From assembly GCF_015244565.1 (NCBI RefSeq), contig NZ_JABCQG010000018.1, positions 1 to 42,558 of the forward strand: a stretch of 42,558 nt of DNA, in the 5' to 3' direction. Under the pieces are notes generated by a model. The model did not search any database. It saw only the letters and a list, made by a program, of their open reading frames with translations, and was not told the origin of the DNA. Position numbers and translations under genes: made by a program. Below, one piece after another: positions 24,308-33,960 of the stretch; the stretch's first letter is position 1, and each line of letters opens with the position of its first letter. Source of the DNA: Gluconobacter vitians. GTDB taxonomy: Bacteria > Pseudomonadota > Alphaproteobacteria > Acetobacterales > Acetobacteraceae.

Positions 24308-26010
24308 CAGAACAGGAAATACCTCTGGGCCATGGGCAGGACTTCGGCGGGCTCACAGGTCAGGAGCACGCCATCAGCCCGCACTTCATAGGTTTCGGGA
24401 TCGACTTCGATATGGGGCATGGCGTCGTTATGGATCATGCTGCGCTTGCCGATCCCGCCGCGCACGTTCGAGACAGCCGAGAGCGGCCGGCGCAGACCCA
24501 GCTTGCGTCCGATATCGTCTTCCAGGGCGGCCTGTGACACGAAGGTCAGGCTCGTATGGGTCAGCGCGCCACCATAGCCGCCGAACATCATGCGCCCATG
24601 CACGGGCTGCGGCGTGGGGATCGAGGCGTTGGGATCACCCATCATCGCATAGACGATAGCCCCGCCCTTGATGACCAGATCGGGTTTGACGCCGAAGAAA
24701 GCGGGGTCCCACAGGACCAGATCCGCCAGCTTGCCGACTGCGACCGATCCGACTTCATGGGAGAGACCATGCGAAATGGCGGGGTTGATGGTATATTTGG
24801 CGATATAGCGCTTCACGCGGGCATTATCCGCAGCCCCATCCCCGAGCAGAGAGCCGCGCTGGATTTTCATTTTATGGGCCGTCTGCCATGTGCGGAGCGG
24901 GACTTCGCCCACGCGGCCCATGGCCTGACTGTCCGACGACATCATCGAGAGCACGCCCATGTCATGGAAGATGTCCTCGGCGGCGATCGTCTCGCGGCGG
25001 ATGCGGCTTTCGGCGAAGGCGATGTCTTCCGGCACGCGCTGGTCCAGGTGATGGCAGACCATCAACATGTCCAGATGTTCGTCCAGCGTGTTGACGGTGA
25101 ACGGGCGCGTGGGGTTGGTCGAGGACGGCAGGACGTTGGGCAGGCCGGCCACGCGGATGATGTCCGGCGCATGGCCCCCGCCCGCGCCTTCCGTATGGAA
25201 CGCATGGATCGTGCGGCCCTGAAAAGCGGCGATCGTGTCCTCGACGAAGCCGCTTTCATTCAGCGTATCGGTATGGATCATGACCTGCACATCCATGCGG
25301 TCGGCCACGCTCAGGCAGCAGTCGATGGCGGCAGGAGTGGAGCCCCAGTCTTCATGCAGTTTGAGGCAGCAGGCCCCGGCGCGCACCATTTCCTCCAGCC
25401 CGTCCGGACGGGAGGCGTTGCCCTTGCCCGCAAACGCCAGATTGACCGGGAAGGCCTCTGCCGCCTGAAGCATCCGCGCCAGATGCCAGGGGCCGGGAGT
25501 GCAGGTCGTGGCGGCCGTGCCGGTGGCGGGGCCGGTTCCGCCGCCGAGCATGGTCGTGATGCCCGATGCCAGCGCTTCCTCGATCTGCTGCGGGCAGATG
25601 AAATGGATATGACTGTCGATCCCGCCGGCGGTCAGGATTTTGCCCTCGCCCGCGATGATTTCCGTGCCCGGGCCGATGATGATGTCCACACCCGGCTGGA
25701 TGTCGGGGTTGCCCGCCTTGCCGATGGCCGCGATCCGCCCGTCGCGGAGTGCGATATCGGCCTTCACGATCCCCCAGTGATCGATGATGACGGCGTTCGT
25801 GATGACGGTATCCGCCGCCCCTTCGGCCCGCGTGACCTGTGACTGGCCCATGCCGTCACGGATGGTTTTGCCGCCGCCGAAGCGGACTTCCTCGCCATAA
25901 ATCGTGTGATCACGCTCGATTTCCACGAGCAGCGCGGTATCGGCGAGGCGCAGGCGGTCGCCGACCGTGGGGCCGAACTGTCCGGCATAGTCATGTCTGG
26001 AAAGACGCAT
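24307..26010 (-). CDS. ureC: Urease catalytic subunit alpha
   Basis: A 567-residue subunit that hydrolyses urea to ammonia and carbamate. Counted from ATG 26010, every active-site residue has the numbering of the Klebsiella enzyme: nickel ligands His134, His136, His246, His272 and Asp360, the carbamylated Lys217 ([12 protein letters not shown]), His219, and the flap residues Cys319 and His320 ([22 protein letters not shown]). It is therefore complete and expected to be active. A GTG at 26013 would add one residue. The start overlaps ureB by one base. Confidence 0.97.
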   Translation of the reverse strand: MRLSRHDYAGQFGPTVGDRLRLADTALLVEIERDHTIYGEEVRFGGGKTIRDGMGQSQVTRAEGAADTVITNAVIIDHWGIVKADIALRDGRIAAIGKAGNPDIQPGVDIIIGPGTEIIAGEGKILTAGGIDSHIHFICPQQIEEALASGITTMLGGGTGPATGTAATTCTPGPWHLARMLQAAEAFPVNLAFAGKGNASRPDGLEEMVRAGACCLKLHEDWGSTPAAIDCCLSVADRMDVQVMIHTDTLNESGFVEDTIAAFQGRTIHAFHTEGAGGGHAPDIIRVAGLPNVLPSSTNPTRPFTVNTLDEHLDMLMVCHHLDQRVPEDIAFAESRIRRETIAAEDIFHDMGVLSMMSSDSQAMGRVGEVPLRTWQTAHKMKIQRGSLLGDGAADNARVKRYIAKYTINPAISHGLSHEVGSVAVGKLADLVLWDPAFFGVKPDLVIKGGAIVYAMMGDPNASIPTPQPVHGRMMFGGYGGALTHTSLTFVSQAALEDDIGRKLGLRRPLSAVSNVRGGIGKRSMIHNDAMPHIEVDPETYEVRADGVLLTCEPAEVLPMAQRYFLF

Positions 26011-26354
26011 CACTGATCCACACTTCCCATGACATCGCCCCGAAAGCCCACGACGCGCCGCAGCCCGCGCAGGGGGACAAGCGTGACTTCACGATCCTGC
26101 CCCGGCTCAAACCGGATGGCCCCACCGGATGCGACGTCCAGACGCCAGCCTGTGGCCTGCGCACGGTCGAATTTCAGGGCCGGATTGACCTCGGCAAAAT
26201 GATAATGGCTGCCGACCTGCACCGGCCGGTCGCCAGTATTCGTCACCAGAAGCGTCCGGCGCGGCTGGCCTTCGTTGAGCACGATCTCGCCTTCGGCGGG
26301 CAGGATTTCGCCGGGAATGGCACCGGCTGTGAGGGATTCAGCGTATCGGGTCAT
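26010..26354 (-). CDS. ureB: Urease subunit beta
   Basis: A 114-residue beta-sandwich subunit. It starts with [17 protein letters not shown] and has the conserved [22 protein letters not shown] and [18 protein letters not shown]. It packs against alpha and gamma in the urease trimer. The start at 26354 overlaps the ureA end by 17 bases. The genes for beta and gamma are separate, as in other Proteobacteria, not fused as in Helicobacter. Confidence 0.96.
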   Translation of the reverse strand: MTRYAESLTAGAIPGEILPAEGEIVLNEGQPRRTLLVTNTGDRPVQVGSHYHFAEVNPALKFDRAQATGWRLDVASGGAIRFEPGQDREVTLVPLRGLRRVVGFRGDVMGSVDQ

Positions 26355-26640
26355 GAACGGTCACCAGCTTTGTGCCATCGGGGAAGGTCGCTTCCACCTG
26401 CACGTCATGAATCATCTCGGCCACGCCCTGCATGACCTGGTCGCGCGTCAGAACGCGGCCACCACTGGCCATGAGTTCGGACACGCTTTTGCCGTCCCGC
26501 GCGCCTTCGACGACGTGATCAGTGATGAGGGCCACGGCTTCCGGATAATTGAGCACGACACCGCGTTCCAGCCGCCGGCGCGCAACGTTTGCCGCCATCG
26601 CCACCAGCAGCTTGTCCTTTTCACGGGGGGTAAGTTTCAT
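26338..26640 (-). CDS. ureA: Urease subunit gamma
   Basis: A 100-residue subunit starting [20 protein letters not shown], with the conserved [10 protein letters not shown] and the C-terminal [19 protein letters not shown]. The start at 26640 is the usual family start. The open frame extends to 26907 but that part is antisense to nothing and lies over ureD in another frame. It lies 25 bases after ureD. Confidence 0.96.
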   Translation of the reverse strand: MKLTPREKDKLLVAMAANVARRRLERGVVLNYPEAVALITDHVVEGARDGKSVSELMASGGRVLTRDQVMQGVAEMIHDVQVEATFPDGTKLVTVHDPIR

Positions 26641-26665
26641 GTCCTGCTCCGTTCCGAACTCTGTG

Positions 26666-27493
26666 TCATGACCGCCATGTGGCCGGCATGGGGCGCCCGT
26701 CCCGCAGGACCGGCAGGATCTGTCTGATCGTCTTTTCCAGCGGCCAGCCGCCCGACGCCACCCCGCGGATAACCAGCATGCCATTCCACGCCGATGCTGC
26801 AAACTCGTGCGGCGCGATCGTGTCCAGCACGTCCCGCACGGCGTCGAGATGCGCTTCTGCGCCGGGCGAAACCAGCACCAGCGTGGCGACCGCAAGCTGA
26901 TCCGCACTCACAGCTTTCCGGGCCATCAGGGCGGAGACATCCTCGCTCTCCAGCCGCACGAAGTCTTCCAGAATGAGACGGCCGTCCCGTCGGATTGTCA
27001 GGCGGTCGCGCAGGGTAAGTGTCTGCAGGATTTCGCCTGAGCCGGTGCGGCCGAACATCCGGCTTTCAAGGAAGAGGAAGCTGGATAAGGCGGCCATCTC
27101 CACCGTCATGTGTCGGCGGAGCTGACTGCCATCGAAGAAGATTGTGCCGTGGGGCAGCCAGTCCAGCCGGGCTCCGGCCGCGATGTGGCAGGATGTGAGA
27201 ATTTCGGCTGGGGTATCGCTGGCGCGGGCGCGATAGATGCGTTCTGCGGCCTGCGATGTGACCAGAAGTTCAGTGTCCGGAGCGCAGGCGATGCGGCCTT
27301 CAATCCGGTCTCCGCCTGCGATGCCGCCCGAAATATTGACGGTGACGGCTTCCAGGGACGCGCCGTCTACGCGTGGGAACAGCAGGCGGCAACATCCGCC
27401 CTGCTCCAGATCGCCACGGACGGTCTGCCCGTCACGGAGTTTTGCCGTCAGGCCGAACCAGCCCCGGGCGCGTTGCAGAACTGCCGTACTCAT
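26666..27493 (-). CDS. ureD: Urease accessory protein UreD (UreH)
   Basis: A 275-residue protein with typical UreD segments: [51 protein letters not shown]. It binds the urease apoenzyme and acts as the scaffold through which nickel is loaded. ATG 27493 is chosen because it overlaps the nickel permease stop by 4 bases (ATGA). The longer GTG-type start at 27529 is less likely. It leads the urease genes, as in many alphaproteobacterial operons. Confidence 0.94.
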   Translation of the reverse strand: MSTAVLQRARGWFGLTAKLRDGQTVRGDLEQGGCCRLLFPRVDGASLEAVTVNISGGIAGGDRIEGRIACAPDTELLVTSQAAERIYRARASDTPAEILTSCHIAAGARLDWLPHGTIFFDGSQLRRHMTVEMAALSSFLFLESRMFGRTGSGEILQTLTLRDRLTIRRDGRLILEDFVRLESEDVSALMARKAVSADQLAVATLVLVSPGAEAHLDAVRDVLDTIAPHEFAASAWNGMLVIRGVASGGWPLEKTIRQILPVLRDGRPMPATWRS

Positions 27494-28425
27494 GCAGGCT
27501 CCTCCCGGCCGGATCGCAGCAGGAGCCATCCGAGGACGGAGGCGCAGAAGACAGCGGCGCCGATCAGTTCAAAATGATCGGAGAGCAGGCTGGCGAGAGA
27601 TGTGAGCGTTTCCAGTCCCGGCAAATGGTCCGCAAGAAGGTTCACCAGTTCGATCCCTGCAATGATGAGCGCCAGCATAACGGAGATGGTGGTCAGGGCC
27701 AGATTCCAGTTCATCCTGCGCCCTGCCCTTTGGTACAGGCCGTGCATCAGAACGCTGTCGGCCGTGTCCAGCAGGGCCATTCCGGCGGTGAAGAGCAGCG
27801 GGAACATCATGATCTGCCAGATCGGCAGGCCGTGCTGGTTCTGGACGATGGAGATGCCCAGAAGGCTGATTTCCGAGGCGGTGTCGAAGCCCAGGCCGAA
27901 GAGAAAGCCGACCGGATAGAGGTGCCAGCTCACGGACACCTGACGCAGGACCGGGGTGAGCAGCCGGGCGAGGCCTCGGGGGGACATTTCGGGGGAAGTG
28001 GTTTCTGCGCCGCACCGTCTGCGCCACAGATCATGCAGGGTTGTGGCGTTGAGGGTGGCGATGACGAGCAGGAACAGAATGGAGATCCATGTTCCGAACA
28101 GGCCGCCCTGCACCGCAAACGCATTAATCTGCGTGCGGTAATGCTGTCCGGCGAGGACGATCACGAGTGTGGCCAGACAGACGATCGTGGAGTGGCCCAG
28201 CGAAAAGAAAAGTCCGGCCGCACGGGCCTGCCGGTTCTCGCGCAGGGCGGCGCGGGTGACGTTGTCGATAACGGCGATATGGTCCGCATCCAGGGCGTGA
28301 CGCAGGCCCAGTCCATATGAAAGGGCGGCGGCACCCAGAAGAAGCGCGTTCCCATGAAACAGCACAAATGCCAGAAGCCACGCCAGACCGTTAGCCCCAA
28401 CCAGAGGACTGATCAGGCGCAGCAT
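27490..28425 (-). CDS. NiCoT-family high-affinity nickel permease (HoxN/NixA-like)
   Basis: A 311-residue membrane protein with the NiCoT signatures RHALDADHIAVIDNVTR in helix 2, FFSLGHSTIVCLATL and LGFDTASEISLLG, and about eight helices. It carries nickel across the inner membrane for urease. It overlaps ureD by 4 bases, so supply and use of nickel are co-translated. It is the first gene of the urease operon. The 74 bases before it separate it from the damaged TonB receptor gene on the same strand, which might once have brought nickel across the outer membrane. Confidence 0.92.
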   Translation of the reverse strand: MLRLISPLVGANGLAWLLAFVLFHGNALLLGAAALSYGLGLRHALDADHIAVIDNVTRAALRENRQARAAGLFFSLGHSTIVCLATLVIVLAGQHYRTQINAFAVQGGLFGTWISILFLLVIATLNATTLHDLWRRRCGAETTSPEMSPRGLARLLTPVLRQVSVSWHLYPVGFLFGLGFDTASEISLLGISIVQNQHGLPIWQIMMFPLLFTAGMALLDTADSVLMHGLYQRAGRRMNWNLALTTISVMLALIIAGIELVNLLADHLPGLETLTSLASLLSDHFELIGAAVFCASVLGWLLLRSGREEPA

Positions 28426-28499
28426 TCCGGAACGATGACGGATACCCTTCCCTGTCAGGAGCTTTCTCCCGTATCTGGCACCCTCATGAAGCGCGTTTC

Positions 28500-30934
28500 C
28501 TAGAAGTTCAGATTGGCCTGCAGGTAGTAGTATCCACCGTTATAGCCGAGCTGTTCAATCTGATAGTCGTACTGGAACGCACCAAGATAGCGGAATTCCT
28601 TGGGAATGCGGCGCTGCTTCGCATTGCCGACATTATTCCCGCCAAGCGTCAGTCCAAGCCGCGGCAGGACCTGATAGGACACGGCCAGATTGGTCTCGAA
28701 ACGGGCCTTGTTCACGTAGCGCATGAAGTCGGTATTCGAATAGGCCAGCGGGCCTTCATAATAGGTCAGGGACGAAGTCGCGTGGCCGTAGCGGACTTCA
28801 TGGACCGAGACGCCAAGCTTTTTATACTGCCAGGTTCCGCCGAAGATCAGCTTGTTTTTGGGCGTATAGCTCGTGATGTAGGCGGCCTGCTGGGAGTTCA
28901 GCAGACTATTGCCGTTCCCGTCCTTTCCGGTATGGGTCAGATCCGTCTCGTTGAGGTTCAGGGCCACGTCCCAGTCGATCTTGCCCCAGTCGCGGAAGCG
29001 GGTTTCATAGCGGGCGGTCACGTCCAGGCCCCGCGTCCGCGTGTCAGCCGCATTGGCGTAATAGGACGCGGTAACGGCATTGGACTGGAGCGTAGACGGC
29101 ACCGTAAAGCCGTCGAGACGGAGGGCTTCGATGGCATTCGCGCCGTTATAGACGCCTGCCGCCAGGATGCGGTTCTTGATGGCGATCTGATACGCATCCA
29201 CACTGATATGCAGCCGCGGCAGCGGGTCCAGCGTAAAACCGGCGCTGTAGCTCATCGTGTGTTCCGGATGGAGCGGCTTGGCCCCGATCAGACGAGCGCC
29301 GGCGGAATTGACCGGCAGATAACCCGTGGCATAGGTCGGCGCGACGGACAGGTTGGACCAGTGTTCCTGAAGCAGGGAGGGTGCGCTGAAACCGTTCGAG
29401 ATCGTGCCGCGCAGGGCGAAATACTTATTGAAATCGTAGCGCGTGGAGACCTTGCCGGTCTTCGTGTCTCCGGCATCCGTGTAATATTCGTAGCGCCCGG
29501 CGAAATCGACCTGCCAGTTCTTCAGCGGCCGCATGGAAAGCTCGACATAGCCGGCCGTGACATCACGGTTGCTTTCACTGGCGTTCTGCGGGCTCAGGCC
29601 GTGCAGCCCTTGTGGACCAGTGCCGTAATACGAGTTCGCGTCACCGGACATGATGTCGAATTCATCATACCGGTACTGTGCGCCCATCGCGAGGTTGATC
29701 GGGCCTGCGAAGATCGGCGTGTGGAAGCTGCGATGGATGCCGAAATCGTTCGTCCACTGGGTGTTGGTGAACGCCATTTCGTGGAAGCTCGTCGGAGAAG
29801 CCCCCATTGCCGCATAGAGCGATGGATTGACGGTGTTGAAGAGATCCATTGACGTATGGTCGCTGCCATAGGTCGTGCTGAGATCCCAGTTCCAGCCGAA
29901 CTTCTCGCCCTTCAGGCCGAGGGTGACACTGTAATCGTCTTCGGAAACGCTCTCCTTCGGGCTGAAGCCGTTGGGATACATGGGCCAGTCCGAAGACGCG
30001 ACGCGCGCATCCTGATAGCTCTCGCCATAACGATGGCCGTAAGTCGAGAACGAATACAGCGACAGGTCCGGCAGGAAGTCATACTGCATGTTGTAGGAAA
30101 TGGTGCCGCGCTGCTGACGCGGATCTCCTTCGTCCTTGAAGTCATACTTGCCGTTCCGGCTGTCGGCCGAATTGCGAATGGTGTGATCCTGGTATTTGTA
30201 TTCCGCGCTCAGGTCGAAAAAGCCGCGTCCCATCAGGTCAAAGCCCGCATTGATGGACTCGCCAGACTGAAAACCATCGCCAGCGTAGCGCCCGCCATTG
30301 GTGGCCTGCATCGTGATACCGGACTTGCGATGTTTGAGAATGATGTTGATGACGCCTGCCACGGCATCGGAGCCGTAAAGGGCGGCAGCGCCATCCTGAA
30401 GGATTTCCACATGATCGATCGCGGAGATCGGGATCATGTCGATATCAACACCGTTCGATCCCTGCTGCGGCCCGGAATTGTTGGACAGCACAGATGTCGC
30501 GTGACGGCGCTTTCCGTCAACGAGGATCAGGTGTGGTTGGGGGACAGGCCGCGCAAACGCAGGACATCCACCATGTTGGCATTGCCGATCAAAAGCGGCG
30601 CACGCGTCAGGGATGGTGTCAGCTGCGTCAGGGCATCACGGAGATCGGACTGGCCCGTGCGGGAAATTTCGGCAGAGGTGACGACCTGGATCGGACTGGC
30701 ACTCTTGCGGACCGTCTGGTGCGGGTCACGCGTTCCGGTCACGATGACGGTTTCGTCTTCCTTGGGAAGCGACGCCGCGTTTTGTTTTGAAGCCGCACGA
30801 ATGCCTGCTGCCTTGCGTGCCGTGGCGCTGCCTGTTTCCGGTGAGGGATTTGCCACGTAGGCCTGCATGCAGATCAGCTGGCTCGCAGCACATGTGAGCA
30901 GCATGACACCCAGAGGAATGGAGACTGTATTCAT
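28500..30934 (-). pseudogene. TonB-dependent outer membrane receptor, broken by a single-base frameshift
   Basis: The N-terminal part (ATG 30934) has a signal-like start (MNTVSIPLGVMLLTCAASQL), the TonB-box-like region ETVIVTGTR and the plug up to VLRLRGLSPNHT, then stops at TGA 30527. In another frame the plug goes on directly: LILVDGKRRHATSVLSNN, then VEILQDGAAALYGSDAVAGVINI, a full beta barrel, and a last Phe (YYLQANLNF) as outer membrane proteins need. The two parts join with one base missing near 30527-30533. The total of 2435 bases is one short of 812 codons. Restored, it would be 811 residues. The ligand is unknown. Neighbourhood with the nickel permease allows nickel, but iron chelates or sugars are equally possible. 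Confidence 0.88.
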
Positions 30935-31250
30935 CGGCTGATCTTCTTCCCGTTCGTCCACCACATGCCCGTCGCTCAACCCGGACATCAGAGCGTTCTG
31001 AATATTTCCCGGTGACCTCCCGCACTCAGCCGATCACCTTGCGGAAAAATCTAATGAACTTCGGAACGATAACGGAATGTATGTTTTTTCTATCCTACCG
31101 TAAGTTGTTCTTAGCCTTCCCGACACTAGGAACACATCAACAGGCAAGAGCAGCCCCCATCACGGTAAGAGACAGCAGCACTCCTTTTCTCCCACAGACC
31201 AAGGGCGTACAGTGCTCCATCATCATGGCCCGGACCCAAGGAAACCGCTC
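30935..31250. promoter_or_regulatory. Divergent intergenic region between TonB receptor and DUF72 genes
   Basis: These 316 bases hold no convincing gene. The two flanking genes diverge, so both promoters should be here. AAGAAGATCAG upstream of 30934 serves as ribosome binding site for the receptor and AAGGA at about 31238 for the DUF72 gene. I found no riboswitch consensus. Confidence 0.4.
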
Positions 31251-31988
31251 ATGTCCCTCCGCATCGGCGTTGCCGGCTGGTCAATCCCTTCTGCAATGGC
31301 CGGGCAGTTCCCCCCGGACGGCACACATCTGGAGCGCTACGGAACACGTCTGTCCTGCGTCGAGATCAACAGCAGTTTCTACAGGCCACATCGCCGTACA
31401 ACCTATGAACGCTGGGCAGCAAGTGTCCCGCCCACATTCCGCTTTTCCGTCAAGCTGCCCAAGGCAATTACGCATGAACGCCGCCTGATCGACTGCCAGG
31501 ACCTTGTTGAAAAATTCGTCGATGAAACGAGTGGTCTGGGCAACAAACGTGGCCCTGTCCTGGTCCAGCTTCCACCGAGTTTTGCTTACCCTGGTGAAAC
31601 CGCTGAAGCCTTTCTCGAGGAACTGAAACGCCTTCTTACCGGACCGGTCGTGCTTGAGCCCAGACATGCCAGCTGGTTCACTCCCGAAATCGACCGGATG
31701 CTGCAGAAGCAACAGGTCTCACGGGTCGCAGCCGATCCAGCCAAGCCCGTCCCTGCCGTGGCCCATCCCGGAGGATGGCAGGGTCTGGCATATTTCCGAC
31801 TTCATGGCTCGCCACGCATCTACGAATCCCCCTACGAAAAAGAAGCCATCGCAGAACAGGCAGAAACCGTGACAACTCTCATAGGTCAGGGCACTGAAGT
31901 CTGGACCATCTACGACAATACAACCTTCGGAGCCGCCACACGGAACGCATGCGAACTCACCGAGGCCCTCTCCACACAAACCGACTGA
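31251..31988 (+). CDS. DUF72 (YecE-like) family protein
   Basis: A 245-residue protein with the DUF72 TIM-barrel pattern: IGVAGWSIPS at the N terminus, YGTRLSCVEINSSFYRPHR, FRFSVKLPKAITHERRL, GPVLVQLPPSF, LEPRHASWF, and YFRLHGSPRIYESPY, with a C-terminal WTIYDNTTFGAATRNA. The family is widespread and its biochemical role is not settled. ATG 31251 has AAGGA about 8 bases upstream. The gene stands alone, followed by a weak hairpin. Confidence 0.9.
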   Translation: MSLRIGVAGWSIPSAMAGQFPPDGTHLERYGTRLSCVEINSSFYRPHRRTTYERWAASVPPTFRFSVKLPKAITHERRLIDCQDLVEKFVDETSGLGNKRGPVLVQLPPSFAYPGETAEAFLEELKRLLTGPVVLEPRHASWFTPEIDRMLQKQQVSRVAADPAKPVPAVAHPGGWQGLAYFRLHGSPRIYESPYEKEAIAEQAETVTTLIGQGTEVWTIYDNTTFGAATRNACELTEALSTQTD

Positions 31989-32005
31989 AGAGATCAGCCT
32001 CTTTT
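31988..32005 (+). terminator. Short terminator-like hairpin after the DUF72 gene
   Basis: AAGAG (31988-31992) pairs with CTCTT (31999-32003) around a 6-base loop, followed by TT. The stem is only 5 bp, so termination is likely weak. Confidence 0.35.
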
Positions 32006-32011
32006 CTGCAT

Positions 32012-32152
32012 TCAGACACTGGCAGCGGCCCTGTCCAGAATGACTGTGACATTGTCATGAAGCCGGATGGCCGTGGCGCTCACGGCCTCGCTGATGGGGC
32101 CGTTTAGGGTTTTCTCGATGATGGCCGCCTGCCCTGTCTCCGAAAATTGCGC
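32012..32152 (-). pseudogene. Possible C-terminal remnant of a lost gene
   Basis: The minus strand carries 46 open codons between an in-frame stop (32153-32155) and a stop at 32012. It reads like real protein: SETGQAAIIEKTLNG then SATAIRLHDNVTVILDR. There is no start codon context, and the sequence just upstream becomes AT-rich and full of stops. I do not recognise the family. It may be the tail of a deleted gene. Confidence 0.35.
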
Positions 32153-32431
32153 TCAAAGGAAGATCCATCTGTTCAGGTGATGTATCAAGAGATAACGTCG
32201 ATAAGCTCGATTTAATACTGAAAACAGATTTTACTTACCCTGCTTCCAGATTGAATCGTAAATTCGAATAGTTTTAGATTTTTATAATCTATTTTTTTTG
32301 GATAAGTTTATAATATAAATAATAATTGATATTACTTTATTGCAGAATTAATATTCGTTAAGTTTCGAAGATGTTTTGTTATTGATCGGTATTATATCTC
32401 TCTATATTGAAACGAATAAGGGACATGCTTC
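32153..32431. other. AT-rich non-coding stretch before the symporter operon
   Basis: From about 32220 to 32400 the sequence is far richer in A and T than anything else here (runs such as TTTTTTTT at 32292 and TATAATATAAATAATAATTG). No gene is visible. It holds the promoter of the symporter-murQ operon. The composition jump next to a gene remnant suggests a junction of an old deletion or insertion. Confidence 0.6.
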
Positions 32432-33955
32432 ATGCGCTTTGCCGACATAGCCGTAATCTGCGCATATTTCCTGTTGCTTCCCCTCGTGGCGATCATGGTG
32501 TCGCGGCGCGGAAAAACGCCCGGCGATTTCCTGTCCGCATCACATGACCTTCCGTGGTGGGCGATCTGCCTTTCACTCGTGGCAACAGAAACCTCGACCC
32601 TGACATTCATCAGCATTCCGGGCATTGGCTATACGTCAGGCATGGTGTTTCTGGGCTTGGCCGGAGGGTATCTGATAGGCCGGCTGATCGTGGCGATCTG
32701 GTTTCTGCCGCTTTACGCACAGGGCCAGATCAGGAGCGCCTACCAGTATCTTGGCGAGCGTTTTGGCCCGGGGCTGCAATGCGCGGCATCCGGCGCCTTC
32801 CTTGTCACGCGGCTTCTGGCCGAGGGCGTCCGCCTTTCTGCGGGACTACTGCCCTTGACATGGATGCTGGAACACAATGGAATTTTCCTGAACCATCTGC
32901 TCGTCCTCGCCCTCATTATCGCCTTTACGCTGGCTTATACGGTTCTGGGCGGCCTGAGAGCCGTTGTCTGGTCTGATACCATCCAGCTCTGCATTTATCT
33001 TTTTGGGGCCGCAGCCTGTGCTTTTCTTCTCATGCAACATCTCCCTTCTGGAGGATGGAAGCTGGCATGGGCTGCGGGAAAGCTGTCACCCTTTCATGCC
33101 CTGCATGTCAGGACTCTGCTGTCCGATCCCTTTACGCCGCTCGCAGCCCTTGTGGGAGGCGGCATCCTTTCAGTTGCGTCCCATGGTTCAGACCAGCTCA
33201 TGGTGCAGCGACTGTTGGCGGCCAGAAATCTTCGTGATGCCCGATACGCCCTTGTAGGAAGTGCATTCGTTGTAGCGTTTCTGTTTGGCTTACTGTCCCT
33301 CGTCGGCATACAGCTCTGGATCACGCATGCAGGCGCCCCCCTGACCGCTCTTGGACTGCATTCACCCGACGAACTGTTTCCAAGCTACATCGTCTCAGGC
33401 CTGCCAGCCGGACTTGGGGGCCTGCTTTTGGCCGGCGTCCTGAGTGCCACGATGGGTTCCCTGTCTTCCACCCTTAACGCCATGGCCGGCGCATCCCTGA
33501 CGGATTTCGGCCCCCTGCCAGCCCGCTTGCTCAGACGATGGGGGCAGTCTTTCGGGTTTAGGGAAAGCCCCCTGTTCGCTCCCCGTCTCATGACGCTGTT
33601 ATGGAGTATCGCACTTGTTCTGGCCGCACTCTGGTTCACACAGGGCGATCAGTCCGCTGTCATTCTGGGCCTGACAATCGCAGGATGGTCCTATGGGCCG
33701 ACCCTCGGGGCCTTCCTCTTCGGCATGCTCTATCCCGCCGCCCAAGCGCGCGATGCCCTTGTGGGTTTCCTGACGTCACTGGCAGGCATGGCAGCGGCAA
33801 TGAAGTTCCTGCAATATGCCGGCTATCATGTAGCTTTTCCCTGGCTCGTTCCTTTGGGCATAGCAGGAATGCTGATAGCCGCCCGTTTTTCCATGCTTTT
33901 GACCGGGTCGTCCCGACAGGAATGCCTGTCGGGTCATGACACCCGAAAGGATTGA
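32432..33955 (+). CDS. Sodium:solute symporter (SSS family), probable amino-sugar/muropeptide-sugar importer
   Basis: A 507-residue inner-membrane protein with about 13 hydrophobic helices. The SSS-family start is GKTPGDFLSASHDLPWWAICLSLVATETSTLTFISIPG. Later come SVASHGSDQLMVQRLLAARN and LLLAGVLSATMGSLSSTLNAMAGASLTD, the Na+-binding region of the family. It uses sodium to import a solute. Its position, 5 bases before murQ and in one operon with anmK, points to N-acetylmuramic acid, anhydro-MurNAc or a related cell-wall sugar. The substrate is inferred from position only. Confidence 0.85.
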   Translation: MRFADIAVICAYFLLLPLVAIMVSRRGKTPGDFLSASHDLPWWAICLSLVATETSTLTFISIPGIGYTSGMVFLGLAGGYLIGRLIVAIWFLPLYAQGQIRSAYQYLGERFGPGLQCAASGAFLVTRLLAEGVRLSAGLLPLTWMLEHNGIFLNHLLVLALIIAFTLAYTVLGGLRAVVWSDTIQLCIYLFGAAACAFLLMQHLPSGGWKLAWAAGKLSPFHALHVRTLLSDPFTPLAALVGGGILSVASHGSDQLMVQRLLAARNLRDARYALVGSAFVVAFLFGLLSLVGIQLWITHAGAPLTALGLHSPDELFPSYIVSGLPAGLGGLLLAGVLSATMGSLSSTLNAMAGASLTDFGPLPARLLRRWGQSFGFRESPLFAPRLMTLLWSIALVLAALWFTQGDQSAVILGLTIAGWSYGPTLGAFLFGMLYPAAQARDALVGFLTSLAGMAAAMKFLQYAGYHVAFPWLVPLGIAGMLIAARFSMLLTGSSRQECLSGHDTRKD

Positions 33956-33960
33956 GGCCA

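Noticed and set aside
24556-25842. A 428-codon open frame on the plus strand
   Set aside because: It is fully antisense to ureC, whose every catalytic residue is intact. The product has no recognisable domain and arises from the GC-rich codon pattern.
30935-31100. Cobalamin or TPP riboswitch upstream of the TonB receptor
   Set aside because: The leader has some pairing, but the conserved cores (GCAACTG-type box of the cobalamin class, CTGAGA of TPP) are absent.
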